The notes under the pieces were generated by a model. It was given only the letters and a program-made list of their open reading frames with translations, ran no database searches and was not told the DNA's origin. A DNA stretch of 64,000 bases from positions 134,144,621 to 134,208,620 of the forward strand of contig NC_133931.1 of the NCBI RefSeq assembly GCF_031877795.1, given 5' to 3'. Both the position numbers and the translations under genes were made by a program. Positions 1-14,242 of this stretch are shown piece after piece (position 1 is the first letter of the stretch; every line of letters begins with the position of its first letter). Origin of the DNA: Strix aluco (Eukaryota > Chordata > Aves > Strigiformes > Strigidae).

Positions 1-2198
1 GTCCAGAGATAGAGTAAGGAATTAAATTTGTGACTAAACTGTTTAATAACATAGTTAGCTAGGAAGTACACATGCACACGTATACACATGCATGCACCTT
101 CTCGTCCTACAGATGATTGTATAAAAGCATTAGGATCGTAAAACAGTTTCTCCTTGTGTATTTTGGTTTTAGTCACTCTATAATAGTCAGCAGGAGAAAA
201 CACCTTTATCTCAAGTGTTACACACCTTCTATCACACTGATAAATTAAGAAATGTTCTGTAACATAGCAAAATATTTTCTTTTACTACACTTCAGAAAAG
301 ATTTAATAAAGATTTTAATTACAAAAATGGTTTTGGCTAATAAGCACATGATACTCCTCATTAAGGTAAGAAGCCTTGGCAATCTGAAAATCCTGTATTT
401 GTCAGCTGGCACTAGATAACTTGCTAAACACCCACCAATCGCATGCACTGAACAGTATGCAATCATTAAATCATTTGTTGTTCCAGTGAACACAGAACCC
501 TGTTCAATGTACTCTGAGTGTAATGTTCTATAGCAAATAACTTTAATCAACACTTAAAATTATAACATTACTCTAAATTAACCAAAAATCAAGCTAACAG
601 CTGTCTTGTTCTGAACATTGCATGTTTAACGTTTCTCTTGGAAAGTTTAATTTTGACTTGCCTTGTTTATATACGGAATTACTATTCTTTGGTGATATTG
701 CTGATGGCAGGCGTCAGGAAAATAAGACAGGCTGTGCTAAGATATAACCCAAGTTACTGTACAGAGTGTTCAGCTATTGGTCAGCATCACAAAATTGGTT
801 AAAAATTTCTACCTTGGGCTCTGGAAACCCTAACTATTCTAGTTCTAGTATTTAATCTACAGAGTCTTACAGAAACAGCTCAATCCAGAACAGGTACCCA
901 CAGAAATCTTAAACTATACTTGCTATTCTGAAACATGTAGAAACATATGGGAAAAGAAGAAATGTTCTTGTCTCTGATCTTTAAGCACGACATAGATTAA
1001 CTTCAGGGCATGTATGCCAGTGCAAAGTACTACTGCAATCAGAATCTAGATCAATGCAAACAGCTCTTCGCAACAGCACCTCACAAGATGAAAGATCAAA
1101 ACACTAACAAAAGATGCCATAGCCAAAACTCAGGACAGCAGCAATGTGAACTTCAAGGGATAGTTTGGTCTACAGCAACTTGAACACAAGAGCTGGACAC
1201 ACCCTATGAGTGGAAAACATAACCAAGCTTTGTGTGTGATTATTTGTGCAGTACATTGATCAATCATGCCACTATGTATTAACATAAAAGACAGATATAT
1301 GAAATTTACAACCAAATTGTTCTTATTGTTTTTAAACTCTTGAACAAAAAGGTTTGAGAATACTAATCAACTCTAAAGTATAGAATTTGTAAAGTCTCAG
1401 TTTGGAGAAATATTCTTATGTCTTGGTTTAATCACAATAGCCAAAAAAACCTCAATATTTTTAATATCCCTGTCATGTTATCCAACACTTCTCTGTCCAA
1501 TGAGAGAAATAATTATGAATCTTCTACTTTTACGCATAGTGCAGTTTGGAAGTTTAATTTTCTAAATCAAAGTACTCGACTACTATTAAAGTTTTCACAT
1601 TAGTCTTGTGCTTGTTAGCCTGGTAAAGAAAGAAACTATACAGTAGTTTCAATGTGATGCTCCGTCCCTTTTAAAAAGGATATTATATTGGGATTTTCAA
1701 AAGCTCAGAACTCCTGTCTGCCATGCAGAAGATGGGCAGACTGGGGAAAAATGTTTTATGCGTCTGTAACTATTAAGAAATTAATCATCACAGAACAAAT
1801 CTTATGCAACACTGATTTAAGTCATGGTTAGGATCCCACATGAAGGAAATCCAAAACTTGGTATCCAAGATTTCTGCAAGAGCTACCTCACATGTGAAGC
1901 CCCAACAGGACCAAATCCTACTGAGTGACCCACTAGCTGTGAATTGTTGGAATATGCTCTTAGTCATTTTAAAATCATGAGGAATGTGAATGCCACAAAA
2001 GGTGCTATTTAAGGAACAAATAGAAACAAATATTTAAGAACAAATTCAGTATAACATGAAATCTTAAAATTTTGCCCCAAGCCGGAGAAAATTTTATTCA
2101 TAATGGACTGAAAGAAAATGGCTGTATAACTAACACATGCCTACTCAGTCCATTGAAACAGTAACCAAATAAAAGGTATGTTATTGTACGGGGGAAGG

Positions 2199-2228
2199 AA
2201 AAACCAAAACCAAAACCAAAAACAAAAG
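2199..2228. repeat. (AAAACC)n simple repeat
   Basis: A short run of AAAACC-type units, slightly degenerate at the right edge. It is a simple-sequence tract without visible function. Confidence 0.75.
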
Positions 2229-3024
2229 CCATAGCACGAAAAAAAAAATCTTCTGTCAGGTACAGAGTGCCACCCCCAGCAGTTTTCAGAGAAGCTGTGG
2301 CTGTCAGCTCACTGACACAAACCCAAGTATGCAGCTGCCCCCCAGCACCAGCAGCTCCATAGCTGTGGTCCCTACGAGTGCCGCTGGCTGTGCAGGTCAG
2401 ACAGGGTCCTACACAGCTTCTGCACTTCACACTGACCTTCAGGCTGAAAGACATACACACCTATCAAAATTCAAACCAAGGGCAGCATGAGTTGAGCTGT
2501 ATGAGCTGCCCTTGTACCTACATACCATTGCAGAGAGGTCTTTGAAAGGTCTACCACATGCATTTACATTTCCAAACCTCCTCCAGTCTTTCTATTAATA
2601 TCCACATCATCCTTTGTGTAAAAGCTACTCATGTTTAATCTTAAATTACAACAGGATAATTCATTCTGCACTTTGATTTCACTCTCACAGAATTAGGCCT
2701 GTTCAGTGAAATGTTATCACCTTATTAATACAAGAAACCAAGCTCAAGTGTAAGTATAAGCACTCTTCTCCTAGAACAAAGACATACCTGAAAAGTTTTT
2801 CTTCAGCAGACTCTTTTTTCCAAAAAGGACTTGGAACATCTCAGTGGGAGTAATAGACATCTGTAAATCTTGACATGTTCACTGTGCATTCACTCACTAA
2901 CCAGCTTATTTGCACAGATGTCCTGTGCATTTGCAGAAATTTCAGTACTCTTCAGCATTACTTCAGATTTGCTTCAGACATGAAAACTATCAAAGCACCA
3001 CATGGGCAATCAGTCCTGTCCACG

Positions 3025-3083
3025 TGCGGTATGGCGGCGACTACACATGTGATGGATGCTAAGGGCATACCCGCCATACTGCA
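3025..3083. repeat. Short inverted repeat (hairpin) with CpG-containing arms
   Basis: Arms of 13 bases (3025-3037 and 3071-3083) are complementary at 12 of 13 positions around a 33-base loop. The inner part of each arm is GTATGGCGG and its complement. The tract has several CpGs in an otherwise CpG-poor neighbourhood. It could be the remnant of a small foldback element, a protein-binding palindrome or chance. No flanking duplication was found. Confidence 0.55.
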
Positions 3084-4171
3084 CAGACATACACACAAGC
3101 TCAACTCTCAAGCCTAAAGCACGCTTGGCTAATATTTTCAGCTCACTACCTGTGCTTAATAAGGAACACAGATTAGGAAACAACATATTCCTAGCTGAGA
3201 AATAAAATAGGCTCATGTACTTTGTTCACCATACTTTATTCTACATCGCATATTTTGAGATTTATAAAATTGATTAAAATTTACACTATTATTGATATTC
3301 TAGCAGAAATGTTCCACAACATTCTTCTGCTTCTATTCTAGAAGTAATGAAAGTTAAGATACAATTTAGTCTCACTCTTTGATAAATGTAAATTAGCATC
3401 AGGAGCTGAGTAAACATGTGATCAACCAATGTCTTAAACTATAAACTAACAAGATGTTTTCATTACTATCATCTGTATAATATGGCTTGAAGTCTTATAT
3501 TTGTCTGGGCAATTGGTCAGTTAACTCTCTAGCTATTAGCACAATGAATGTGCATTTTTTAAAAACAATTTGGTTTAGAGGGTAAACCAAGATAAACAGT
3601 ATGTATTAGATTATATCTAACAAGGTCCAAGAGCACTTTGCTTCAATTAGACATGCCTGATTTGTTATACTTATCTTGTAAAAAACACTTCACAGCTACA
3701 GCATGGAGAGTAGTAGATTTTAATAAATTCCAGTGAGTTACACCCAATGGAGGTCAGCATGATCTGTTTATCTTCTGAAACATGAATTAATAAAAACCAG
3801 TGTTTATAGTTAAATAGTACATATGTATCAAGAAGTTTATGCCTACACTACCATGTAATGCACTAGAGAAGACACAGTACGTTTTCTGATTAAATACAAT
3901 TCAGGAGAGCTTTTGTGCTATCTGACAATTTTCCTTCAATTACACGTTATTAAAAATTAAAATGAGGGTGGAAAGGGGAGGAGGACAAGTATTCAGAAAT
4001 TAACACACAATATTACTAATACTTATTAGTTCAGTGATGCTAGTACTACATTCAACAATTGCCCTTTTTTCCATTACTTTAACATCACTTTAACAAAGTC
4101 CATCACGTTAACAAAGTCAGCTCATGCTGAACTCTGCCACATTTTGAACTGATATGACAGCGTACAGTAAG

Positions 4172-4240
4172 CAAAAAAAAAACCCAAAAAACAAAAAAAA
4201 CCCACAGCAATTTAAAAAGAAAAAAATACAACCAAAAAAC
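4172..4240. repeat. A-rich low-complexity tract
   Basis: Runs of 6 to 10 A interrupted by C clusters. It could be the decayed poly-A tail of an old insertion, but no recognisable element body lies next to it. Confidence 0.65.
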
Positions 4241-7200
4241 CTGCTGCCTCTTCTCTCCTATAGTGGACTGTTGTCTAATGATAACTTTTGCTCCAGATCT
4301 TCAAAGTCAAGCAGGAGCTTTTCTGGGACAGCATGCCCTAATTAAATTCATTTGCAGTGGCCCATTTTTAAAGATTCAAATTAAACATTTTTTTGGTAGT
4401 TCAATGACAGTTTCTAAATTCATTTATTATGCAAGAATAATTCTCCATAGACAGTAACTGGAATTTCTGTAAAACTGTATTGACAAACACTAAAATATAA
4501 TTTACACTTCCCAATTTCAGCTATATATGAGGTCTGCAAAATCATGTTGCTCCTGAGTGATAATAGAGTAAAATGCCCGAATTTCAAATGAGGACTCATA
4601 GGACAGGATCCTTCCTTGAAAAGTTTCCCTATCTGAATTCCACCCACAGTCAGGAGAGAGCATATACCATAGGAAACTAAGTACTCTGTTGTAGAATATC
4701 ATAATCTGGAAAAGCTTAAAACACCTTTTTTTTCTCTTTGTGACCTTCAAGGAAACCGTAGTATGGTTTACTGGCTGACAGTGATAGAGCAGGGTTTAGT
4801 AAAATCTCTCTTTGGAAGCCTTTGAAATAAATTAGTCTGGATGAGGTCATGTATAAAAAAATATTTTTTTTAAAAAAAGTCCCATTTGGAAAGAGTTAAG
4901 GTATTGAAAACAGGCTACAGTGTAAATTCTTCCTTTCAGCTTTTTGGCAATCACGGGAAACTTAAAACTCAGTGATATTAATTATGAAAATTCCTGTAAG
5001 ATTTCATATCAATCCAGATTTTTAGACCTTTTATTAAAGCAACAAAAGGGGAGAAATCAAACATATTAAAAAAATTAATAATAAAATCTAAACTAAACTA
5101 AAATTGAAAGGCTTTCAGTCACTAAAAAAGTATCATTTTATATTGTTAATTACTTAGGAGACAACCTGAGAGTCAAGGCAAGCAGAATTTGGGTCTAAGA
5201 ACAGAGTATTATAGTCTTAAAAGTGATACCAGTAAGATGGTAAAATGAATTTTATACTCCAATTTGTATTTCAGGAAGAAACACGCACATCTTAAATTGC
5301 TTATGGTTTATGAATTATTTATACTGCATTAAACTTGGTGCTGGAGATAATGAAAACAACTGTGAAAGTGAGACTAAAAAAATACCTTTGAATGACAAGG
5401 ATTTATCATAACACACTCTCTCTTGCATATTGTCACTCAAACATAATATCTACAACTGCTCATGATTTCTGATACAACTTTCAACTTACTACTTTTATGA
5501 TAAAATTATAATACTTGTCTTAAAACTCTCTGTGGTAGCAAACTCTCCAAATCAAGCCCACGTTTCCTGGCACTCATTTGTTGTAACAGAGTGCTAAAAG
5601 ACTCTTACATACCTTCATTTTCAGGTTCCTTCCCGATAAACAGATAAAATTTCTTTTTGTAACTTGCAGAACCATATTGAAGTCAACTCAACATACAACT
5701 GAGTGTTAAAAGGGCTCCCCAAGACTTTCAAAGGTGTTTATCAAACACCACCTAAGGGCTTTGACCTCTTTTGTTGCCATTTGTTAAGGGAAGAAGCTTC
5801 ACACATTCTGACAGCTGATCAACAAAACAGCTTCTGAAGGCTCTGTCTCAACACCAGCTTGTCACTTATACCTAGGAGAGAAAGGGTTTTTCTTTTTGAA
5901 GTACAAAGCCACCAGGGATTTGGAGTCATCTCAACAGGAAATAACCTGAAAACCAACTTGTGCAAGAGACTTCACTTCTGGAGCAACTGCTTCCTGCATA
6001 GCTCCCATCAGTGGTACCACACAGGCACAGAGGACCACACACCCCAGCCCACACTGACCCCAACACCTCCTCTTGCTGGCACCTCCCAGGGTCTGCTCTG
6101 GAAGAACTTACCATAAGACACAGAGTGCCACATCTCAGACTTGTTAAGTTCTGGGTGAAAAAATCTGATAGGCACTGCTGTGCGAAGAGCTCACTGTTCT
6201 CATGATTTCACGAGAAAACACATTTTCCCTCCATCTAAGCACCTAGTAGCAACCTTGAAGAAAAAACCCACAGAAATTAGTCACAGCAGGGATGCAAGGT
6301 AACAATATATTTATTGCTAAACTGATGTTAACTACAAGTTAGCTACTACAAAGACAACAGATTTTCCAGTATGCAGCTGGGAGGTTGTCCACACCTCAGT
6401 GCAAAATGGCCCACAGATACATTTTAACATCTCTGCTCCCAATACCCACACGAAAGTTCTGAAGATCAACAGTGTTGGATACTCCTTAACCAAATTCTGG
6501 CTACTGGCACTTAGCTTTTATTTTGTCTCATCAGATTTCCTTTATTTACAAAGCTTCTTACTTCTTTACCACTTGCTACCATTAATTACTTTGCAACGAA
6601 CCAACCAACCAAGAATGAGCTGTTTGCTCATTCTCCCAACTCTGCCAGGGAACAAAGCCGCAGACTGTCCAATTTTACTGTGGTACACACAATTGCTTTA
6701 TAAAATGTAAATTGTCCTCTAGCTGTGCTGGAGAACATGATGATTATTAATGATTCTTAGTAAAGGTTACACAGCAGTTTCATATCAATCCAGAGATACA
6801 AATATTATCCCCGTGGTAAGAGCTCCCACAGTGGCATGAATGAACCCTTGCCAGCTGGTTGTCTTCCGGGTGCTTCCAGAGCACTCCATGTGTGACAACT
6901 GGCATCTTTACCCTGGGACATCAACACACGGATGAAAAACTAGGTTCAACGATATCCTGGAAGCACAGGCTAATGCGGAGCTGAAGAGTTTAGGCTAGAT
7001 AAAGCTGCCCAGGTGCAAACAGATCCTTTAATAACAGAGAGTTATGAGCAGGGTACAATTTACAACAGATAAATGACAAAAGCATGCCAAAAAACAGAGG
7101 ACAAGTGACTGACATCCAGAAGGGGACAGCATCTTCTGATGAGTCCAGAGACAAAAGAATATACAACACATTGGCTTCCTTGTAAATTAAAACCTGTTAT

Positions 7201-10200
7201 GGACCAATATGACCAACTCAAATCTGTTTTACTTATACCAATGTCTTCATACCACTCCATAATCCAACAGGTAATCTCCAACTGATGCAATGCCTACATA
7301 TTTAAATATTTAGCAACTTCTTACATTAAAGTTTTGAAAGTTGTTGATATTACTTGCTGTAAATAAGAAACTTCATAAGATTTCCTCTTGATAAGATATG
7401 TTGGTTTTCACCAAGTGATTGGATTTATTTCACAGCTGTTTTTTCTTACTATGATTTGGTTCAGGAAAGAAAACCCTAAAAAATATGCTTTCTCTAAAAT
7501 TAGACTGGGCTTGCACTAATTGTATCAATGTTCAGTTGTAGTATCCAAGTTCAGTTTTCCTAATAAACAGATACTACCATCCTACCTGAGAAAGACAGAT
7601 GGAGATTAAGAATATCTAATATAATAGTGAAACACAAGCAGTAAAACTTCCTTACAAGTTCATAATAGAGTACTTCAAATCATGAAACATGTAATTTAAT
7701 CAAGAAGTTAAAATATTGTAATGTTTATTTATAAGCATTTTAAAAAAGTAAGAAATTAAAGCGAGACATAAAAAGAAAGCAATAAAATAATCCTAAATAG
7801 TCTCATTAATCTTAAGTATTCCCAAGTGTCTCAATAACATAATGAAAATATCCACAGAATTTTAACTAGAGTATATAGAAGCTACAACAGATCACCCCTT
7901 TTCAAATAAAAAGTATGTTTTAAAGAAATTCACCTCTTAACTAAGATGAGCAAATCTATTTTCTAAATGAAACATTTGTATTACAGTGACATTTCTTAGC
8001 AACCAAATTCGTGTTGATTCCAGGGCCAGGAGCTGTCTGCTCTAATCAACTCAAAGGGAATTTGCAGAGCCGATCCTAAAACACTTCAATGTTACAGTCT
8101 TTCCATATTCCACTTTCTACCAGAACCCAATTTACTAACACAGTTATACTTGAGAAAAGGATAAATTAAATCATAGCTCAATTTACACTTAATATAATAA
8201 ACAAACAAAAAAATCGATTAGGAACAAGTTTCATTAGACAAAAAAAACCAAACCAACCAAACAAAAAAACCCACCACAGGAATTTTTAAGCCTTTCATTG
8301 AAACTATCCTGGCTAGTAGTCTGGTCATGAAAGCACCTTTCAGAAATCCACATGCTCCATTAATGCTCTTGTAGTTATACAGAAAGGAATGCCTAAGTTA
8401 CCAAGCAATGAGTTCAGAGTTAAAAACCTTTTGATGTTCTTTTCAAGACAGAAGGCAGAAGTGTTCAAAAACTATTTCTCCTGTATATTAAGGAAGCACA
8501 ATGATGTATAGTGTTTTACAATGATAATGATGTTCTATTTATTAAAAAAATAGGTTATTAAAGATCTACTATTTGAAATAATATTTTTAAGTCTTCAGAA
8601 GCAGCAGACTGCATTCCAAAGTATTAAAAATGCCAGCAGATCTCCCTGAGCCTTGTATGTTGCCTTAACAAAGGAAAGGTCCAAACGGTTACAAAGTAAC
8701 ACAACGCAGAAGGAGAAAGCTAATTGTGCTCTTAAAACCAAACCAACCAACCAACAACCATGACCCATAGATTTATACTGTGTGACACTGATTCTGTGAA
8801 TCTTACAGAAAGGTCAACAATACATGCAATTATATAAAAAAAGACAATATCCCTAACACCAATAACTGTTTTTAAGACTGTCTGATTATTTTAATAAGAT
8901 CTGAGATTGCTTAATGAAAAAAATGTGTTAACAAATACATTTGTTTTTCTTTGAAGAAAGTCATGCATAACATTTACTAAAATAGATTAAGAACTGATTG
9001 AACGATAAATCAAAGAGAACTTCAGACATGGAATTGCTAAACAATACTGCTGGACTGTTTTTTTGGTGGTGGTGATTGTTTTCTTTAGCTTTAAGAGGGA
9101 GCAACACACCCTTTTGGTCCTGGCCTTTTAATATTCTTAACCTTCCAGAATGCAGAAGCAAACAAAGTAATTGTTACTAATCATTTATAATATTTACCAA
9201 TGATGAAGAAGTTGCTTAACTGCAAACAGTGATAGGGATTGATAAGGTGGCAGCTTAACCTGCTCTGCCTAAGCTGTGTGGCATCAATTTTATCATTACT
9301 CTGAAAAGGAAAACAAAAAATAAATCCCAAACCTTACAAATCCACTCTTTCCTAGTTCCTCCTATTAAACACAAATAACTGGTTATTTATGCTAATCTTT
9401 TGGTGTGAAGATCTGTTCAAACAAAATAATTTTTGTTATTAAATCTTCATTGAGTATTAAATATTAGAGGAAAAATCCTCAAGAAGAGACATGTTCAAAC
9501 CTACGTATCTAACCTTTAGAACTAATACACAATCTCTTTGTTATGAATATGAGGTAGTGTTCTTCCCCCAGATACACAAAGAACTGATTCAAGAACAACT
9601 ACCTTCAGAGATTCCAGAGGAAACCTAAGGATTGCTTGGCTGTTGTCACCACTTAGGATATTTTGAGACCACGAAGAAAATAAGTGTCTCTAGAGAGTTC
9701 AAGTATGCAAACTTTTTCGCATGACAGATCTAGCCAAAAGCATTAGATACAGTAGATCTAGATCTTGCAAACATGCTTTTTTTTAATCCTTACATTTGCA
9801 TAACCACCACCAAGTATTAAGACTGATTGTATCATTAAAGATGACTTCAAGGGCTCGGCAGCATCTGTATCTCTATTAGGGTCAGTGAGTTCATCCTGGT
9901 GTATTAAATCCATCTACTTTGTGGTTTCCCACTTTGTGGGAAAGGCTCTCCAAATGCTAAAAGTTCATTTGCTCCTTCTCTCCATCAAAATTCATAATTT
10001 CATGCAACATCAAAACTATCTACAGCAGAGGCAAAAGTGTCAGACACCCAAGATGTCGGGATTTAAAGCACTGACCAGAGCAGCCCGGTTCCTAAAAGAT
10101 CCTGTCTTCTTAAATAGCACACGTAGCATACAGAATAAGGGAGTGAAATTTTAAGAGAGATAAACTGTTTTCAAGCTATTTTAGTTTCACTTGCTCTTTT

Positions 10201-10349
10201 TCTTAGCAGCACAGCGTGACAGTGTGCAGCTAATGCTCTGTGACAGATTTTGCCTGGTGGAAATTCCTTCCAGGAAGAGAGACCTCATGGCCTATTTCTT
10301 CTTAAGGCAAATTTTAAGCAAATTAAACTGATAACCATATCCTAAAAAA

Positions 10350-10995
10350 CAATCCTGTGGACAGCATTGCTGACAGGACCCCCAGAGGGACCCAGTCCAT
10401 GCTAGCAGACCAACATGACAAGTCACAGGCACGGTGGTATTGCGGAGGGATGTGCTGCGGATTGCAGGAACCGAGGGATGAGGCGATGAGGGAGCTGGCC
10501 ACAGCCCCTGGGGGATACGGGATGCCAATTAAATGGCAGAGAGATCTCTGCCAGCTGGAGGGGTGCAAGCAGCCCTGAAGGGTCCTCCCCCCCCACCCCA
10601 ACCCTCAGGCAGCTGAAGGGAGGACAGCATGGCCAGACCATGCTCCACTGCTTTTCACCTTTGGGTGCACAACCAGTGGATTTCTCTCCTGGGTTTCCTC
10701 AAGTGCCTGTGAATGTCAACTGGTGCAAAAGCTGTCAGAGATGTGTCTGCACTGCTCAGGTGACCCCAAGCTCTAACAGACCTGCAGCTTTGGTCACTGC
10801 TTGGCCTCTTGAAGCCGTGGCAAGGGTCTCTGTCCCAGCTCCCAGCTCTGCCCTGAAGCAACAGGGGAACCAATGCTGGAGCACATCAGGCTTTCTGACA
10901 CGCAGTAATGTGCTGCCCCCAGAACCTTCCAGTAGTGTCACAAGCAACAGGGCGGGGGGCAGAAATGCTAAAATCAAGAGGTTACCATCATGAGC
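10350..10995. other. GC-elevated block, identity unknown
   Basis: Base composition rises clearly above the flanks for about 650 bases, but CpG stays sparse, so this is not a CpG island. Several overlapping open frames of about 70-117 codons occur on both strands, which is what GC-rich non-coding DNA produces. None has a recognisable domain. Candidate explanations are an old repeat, an untranslated exon or a lncRNA exon. I cannot choose between them from sequence alone. Confidence 0.4.
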
Positions 10996-12330
10996 ACAAA
11001 GTGAAACATTCTTCCTAGCAAGAGGCTGAAGAGGGAACAGTGGTGCAATGCTGGCCTCTGTGAGATACTGGGCATGGACCAATTTGGAAAATTTACCACA
11101 AAACATTTCACCTGAAGTCAGCTATTCATAGGAGATAACAAAACTCTAGAACAGGATTAAAATTCAGCAGTTTTTAATCCTATTTTGTATTAAAGAAAGA
11201 GGGAAACCTGTAGCAAGAACAATCTACTAATGGAAAGTAGTTCAGGTCTCATCTAGAATTTAACAAGTGCTCAGCACTTTCTGGACAACTTCTGGTTGGC
11301 TTAAAGTGAAGGCAGATGTTAATCTTATCTGCAAAGGGCCTCAAGGGACCTGTAAGGTCCTGAGGATATGCCACATTATATCTTCAAGTAACATGTTCAT
11401 ATTTGTAAGTATAAAAGAAGCAGGAGTACACAGAAAAGCAAGCCTGTTTCAGTGGATATAGCATATAATGCAGGAAAACAATCACCTCTTGCAGAAAAGT
11501 GCCCATCCATAAAACTCTTCCTTTTTTATCTTGGAAACTAAAATGCTAGATCCTTCCTTTTCTCACAGACCCAGTTTAATGTAATTTAATAAATACTAAA
11601 TTACTAATCATGACTTTAGTTTTTAATTATCTCTTACATGATAAACACTCAAAGACTCTTTCATTTCTCCATGTTAATTATTTTAATTATTTCTAACCCC
11701 AACAAGCAAAAAATATCCTCACATAAACCAGATTCCAGGACAAGCAGAGCAACAAAAGCTCACATGAATTTCTCTACTTTTCCTAGCAGTTTTGCACTCA
11801 GATAAAGAACTATGGAGAAAATGGCATCCATGAGGAAGACAGTCAACATTTCTGCCTTAGCCCTGGCTCCCTCTGAGTCCAGTGGTAAGAAATGGCACTA
11901 GCATCAGCCCCCTCAGGCTTTTGACTTTGCCTGCAGGAGAAGTTTTTCATCTTTTTCACCAAGAAGCACAAGTCTTCGCAGCTGACAGGTGAGATTAAAT
12001 CAAGATAACACTGACTTTTATTCCTACTGTTATTAAAAATCTCCAGACTAAGTCTTGCCAAGACTGTTTGAACTGGAACTCACATAAAAGCACTCACATC
12101 CAGTAAACAGGACTATTTCAGGAAATATGCAAACATTTGGTTCTTCTCCTAACAAGAAGCAACTTTTCTCAGTATGAAAACAAAGCACAATTACTTAACA
12201 AGCCTAAGCATTTCCAGCTCATTCTTTTAAAAATTAAATGCAGATGTACCCTAGTTCAACATTAATTATAATCAATATCACACAGGAGGTCACAGCAAAT
12301 AAATACTGGGTATTTAAGAAGCATTTCTTA

Positions 12331-12402
12331 AGAAAAAACCAAACAAAACCACAACAAAAACACAAAACAAAACACAACAATAAAAGACCACAAGAAAAAC
12401 CC
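12331..12402. repeat. (CAAAA)n-like A-rich tract
   Basis: Irregular AAAAC / ACAAA units over about 70 bases. Simple repeat with no recognised element attached. Confidence 0.7.
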
Positions 12403-14139
12403 AGCCAAACCCTGCTTCTCATCTACAACAGCTTCCTTGCTGGAAGCGCTACAGTGCAGAGCTGACTGGGTGACATTGGCTCAGTCTCACGTGCATCTCT
12501 TCAGCTATAATTACATTATAAAAGTGACATCCAGATTTCAAACACATTTTTAAAACTCTTCTAGCTTACTTAAATAAGGAGGTCATTGTTCTCCGATTTT
12601 ATTTATTCTGTTAACATAGCCTCTCAGGTGGAAAAAAATGGTTCAATCCTTTCCGGTTTGTTTGGAGTCCAATATTCCTTAATACTGTTGTTCAGATGCA
12701 GCTGAACTCTTTACTGAAGTATACTCAGCAAACAGAGGCCCTTTGTTGTACTCAACTGTGAGGAAAACACCAAACAAGAATCTCCTTACCCACCACAGAC
12801 TAAGAGCCATATTTTAAATGTGCTTATGAATTCATAATGTGGAAGGACATCCAAACACATAACTACAAGGAGTAACTACACAAAACACCAGTACACCACT
12901 CTATCTAAAAGGCTCTATGTGGGACATAAAGCAGTATTAGTACAGACAATAAGCCAGCTCTCTCAAGCAAAATACTTAAAATCATAACACTCCATAGCAC
13001 ATGAACAATTCTGACCTGGGTCTAATCTTCACCTTCACTGCAAGCCCATGAACAGCACTCTTGTCAGCAAGTCCCTGCTGCCTTGCTATGTAAAAACAGG
13101 GCACAGAGGGCAGACAAACCTCCCTCTACCTCCAGGTGAGGCTTCAGGAAGGGCACGTACAGCATCCTGCAGAACACACCCATGACTTCACCGAACCCCC
13201 ACGCTTATGAACACCCTTCGATGGCAGCGCTTGCACCTGTGATGAATGCACACATACAGGTACTGCTTCTCCATATCCAATTCCTGCACCACAGGGAACT
13301 GCTTCAAAAAGGTATGAACACATTTGGTATTTCTTTGAATAAATCTTCTCAAGATGTAATAGCAATTGCAGAGAAAGCAATTACAGCCAGATGCAATGGA
13401 GAAGGCATGAACTTTACTGAGTTGTGCAGACTGGGTTTCAATTACATTTTACAGTTGTGGAACTTCTCTAGCACACAAGTATTTCCAAAAACTTGCAAAA
13501 TTACAGCGAACTGTTCATAAACAACAATTGCTCCACCCACTGAAGCAGAGGTTAAAACCACAGAGCCAGAGCCTTACAAAGTTTAAACTTTATAAAAATA
13601 AATATATTCTAGGGTCCCCAAAAAATCCCTGTCTCCAGGTGAAGTTGCACTGCAGATTTTGTTCAGGTGTATATGGGACTACTAAAAACTACTTTTGATG
13701 CCAGCTGCTATTTTTAAACATCTCTGTATAAATCTCAGATTTGGTGACCCCAGAATGAACTCTCATACAATGCTGCTATAATTTTAACAGGAGGAAGAAT
13801 GGCTACGAAATTAGATCAGAAAGTCTCTGACAGTTTTACAAAACTGGCAGTATAAGGATTAAACAGAATATATGAAAATTAGTAATAAGACTAATATTAA
13901 ATTATGTGTGTGTTTTTATATTGATACTAAAATCAAAAATGGGAGTATGTGAATTCATATATGCGTGTGTACGTGTGTATAAACTTGTGAGTAAAATGGT
14001 ATTTTATTCATGTAACATAAATAGACTATTAATAGATATCTATTGCATATAAGTAACACTAGTAGAAGATAATAGAAGGTACAAATGATATAGGAATGAG
14101 AGGACAGGTTACATCTATAAAGGAATTCTATTCATTCAC

Positions 14140-14242
14140 TAAAACATATATAAGTATAAATATATCTGTAAATATATAATATGGACATGTAATAAACAAA
14201 ATATGTAATTTGTCTGTAAATCAATATATGTATATATATGCT
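14140..14242. repeat. TA-rich low-complexity stretch
   Basis: Dense TATA and ATAT runs with interspersed short unique words. It behaves like a degenerate AT microsatellite. Confidence 0.55.

Larger units (their letters stand above)
1..10290. other. AT-rich non-coding DNA, no gene recognised
   Basis: Open frames here are all short (about 60-120 codons), overlap on both strands and show no recognisable domain. The stretch could be intron or intergenic DNA. If the CpG island near 28.3 kb drives a leftward gene, this would be its intron. It contains short A-rich tracts, listed separately, and one short CpG-containing inverted repeat near 3.05 kb. I see no CR1, LTR, tRNA or other RNA gene in it. 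Confidence 0.6.

Noticed and set aside
13144..13520. Overlapping frames near 13.2-13.5 kb, one with a Cys/His-rich stretch on the minus strand
   Set aside because: The Cys/His spacing fits no zinc-finger class I know, there is no supporting splice or conservation signal, and the frames overlap on opposite strands.
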